DNA of 64,000 bases, from NCBI GenBank assembly GCA_017405945.1, contig JAFQZL010000014.1:1-64000 (forward strand). The letters run 5' to 3'. A program made the translations under genes and the position numbers. Below the pieces are notes generated by a model, which saw only the letters and a program-made list of their open reading frames with translations, was not told the origin of the DNA and searched no databases. This document shows positions 63,793 to 64,000 of the stretch, one piece after another; the first letter of the stretch is position 1, and each line of letters opens with the position of its first letter. This DNA comes from Acidaminococcaceae bacterium. GTDB taxonomy: Bacteria > Bacillota > Negativicutes > Acidaminococcales > Acidaminococcaceae.

Positions 63793-64000
63793 TTACTTTT
63801 TCTTTTTCATTACAAAGGGCGCAACCAGGGAGATCACAGCGGCAGACAGGAAGAACAGGCAGATGGGCCGAGTAAAGAAGATGGCAGGATTGCCGTCGCT
63901 CATAATCAGGGACCCTACAAAATTCTGTTCCGCCATACCGCCTAAGATGATGCCGATGATGACAGCGCTCATGGAAAACTTCAGCTTATTCAGAAAATAT
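63793..64000 (-). CDS. Tripartite tricarboxylate transporter permease TctA, C-terminal end (cut by window edge)
   Basis: An open frame from the window edge to a TAA at 63795-63793 gives the last 69 residues. The sequence SMSAVIIGIILGGMAEQNFV, followed by SDGNPAIFFTRPICLFFL, matches the end of TctA-type permeases. Two hydrophobic helices are visible and the protein ends in a Lys-rich tail. TctA is the large membrane subunit of a secondary transporter for citrate-like or other carboxylates that works with a periplasmic TctC. The remainder lies outside the window. Confidence 0.85.
   Translation of the reverse strand, partial: YFLNKLKFSMSAVIIGIILGGMAEQNFVGSLIMSDGNPAIFFTRPICLFFLSAAVISLVAPFVMKKKK

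Overview
The window looks like a chromosome segment of a Negativicutes bacterium (diderm Firmicutes). Acidaminococcaceae is my best guess, from gene content and not from any search. The evidence is a mixture of two kinds. Low-GC Gram-positive RNA switches and gene orders are present: a threonine T-box, a ZTP/pfl riboswitch, a glmS ribozyme, an L20-type leader, cdaA-cdaR, and hpf-secA-prfB. Outer-membrane features are also present: a 1435-residue autotransporter ending in Phe and an RND efflux pump with its adaptor. No tRNA, rRNA, CRISPR array, phage gene or transposase was seen.

Layout. 1-6 kb: a truncated membrane sensor, a SpoU rRNA methylase, infC-rpmI-rplT (infC starts at a rare ATA codon), a split chromate transporter and a DUF4127 protein. 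6.1-8.5 kb: T-box and thrS, followed by a ~200-bp imperfect palindrome. 8.8-15.2 kb: two paralogous beta-propeller/HD-GYP sensors. 15.3-24 kb: an exonuclease, a COG2509 flavoprotein, cdaA-cdaR, and argF/argG-argH. 24-27 kb: a stand-alone peptidoglycan glycosyltransferase, a 3-methyladenine glycosylase and an AICAR formyltransferase under a ZTP riboswitch. 27-35 kb: two autotransporter heptosyltransferases, diverging from a frameshifted FkbM methyltransferase and the AIDA-type autotransporter. 35-39 kb: a radical SAM protein, then a glmS ribozyme controlling nagB, a GlmU-like acetyltransferase and glmM. 39-44 kb: TetR, adaptor and RND pump. 44-56 kb: a co-directional envelope and translation cluster (hpf, secA, prfB, DUF5693, csaB, ftsE, ftsX, M23 peptidase, ctpA). 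56-61 kb: a PepSY-like secreted protein and an amino-acid ABC transporter with two binding proteins and a long, unclassified leader RNA. 61-64 kb: a small HD-GYP protein, a class III CoA-transferase, a YbaK deacylase and the end of a tctA gene.

The most interesting part is 35.97-39.15 kb. A clear glmS ribozyme core precedes nagB, not glmS. It is followed by an acetyltransferase that keeps the GlmU catalytic-histidine motif, and then by glmM. Feedback cleavage by glucosamine-6-phosphate makes sense if this NagB runs in the synthetic direction. Three genes would then turn fructose-6-phosphate and ammonia into N-acetylglucosamine-1-phosphate. This NagB has also lost most of the E. coli allosteric-site residues, and glmM is missing from its usual place after cdaA-cdaR. 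Other items to follow up are the glycosylated-autotransporter locus and the ~320-nt leader before the ABC transporter operon.
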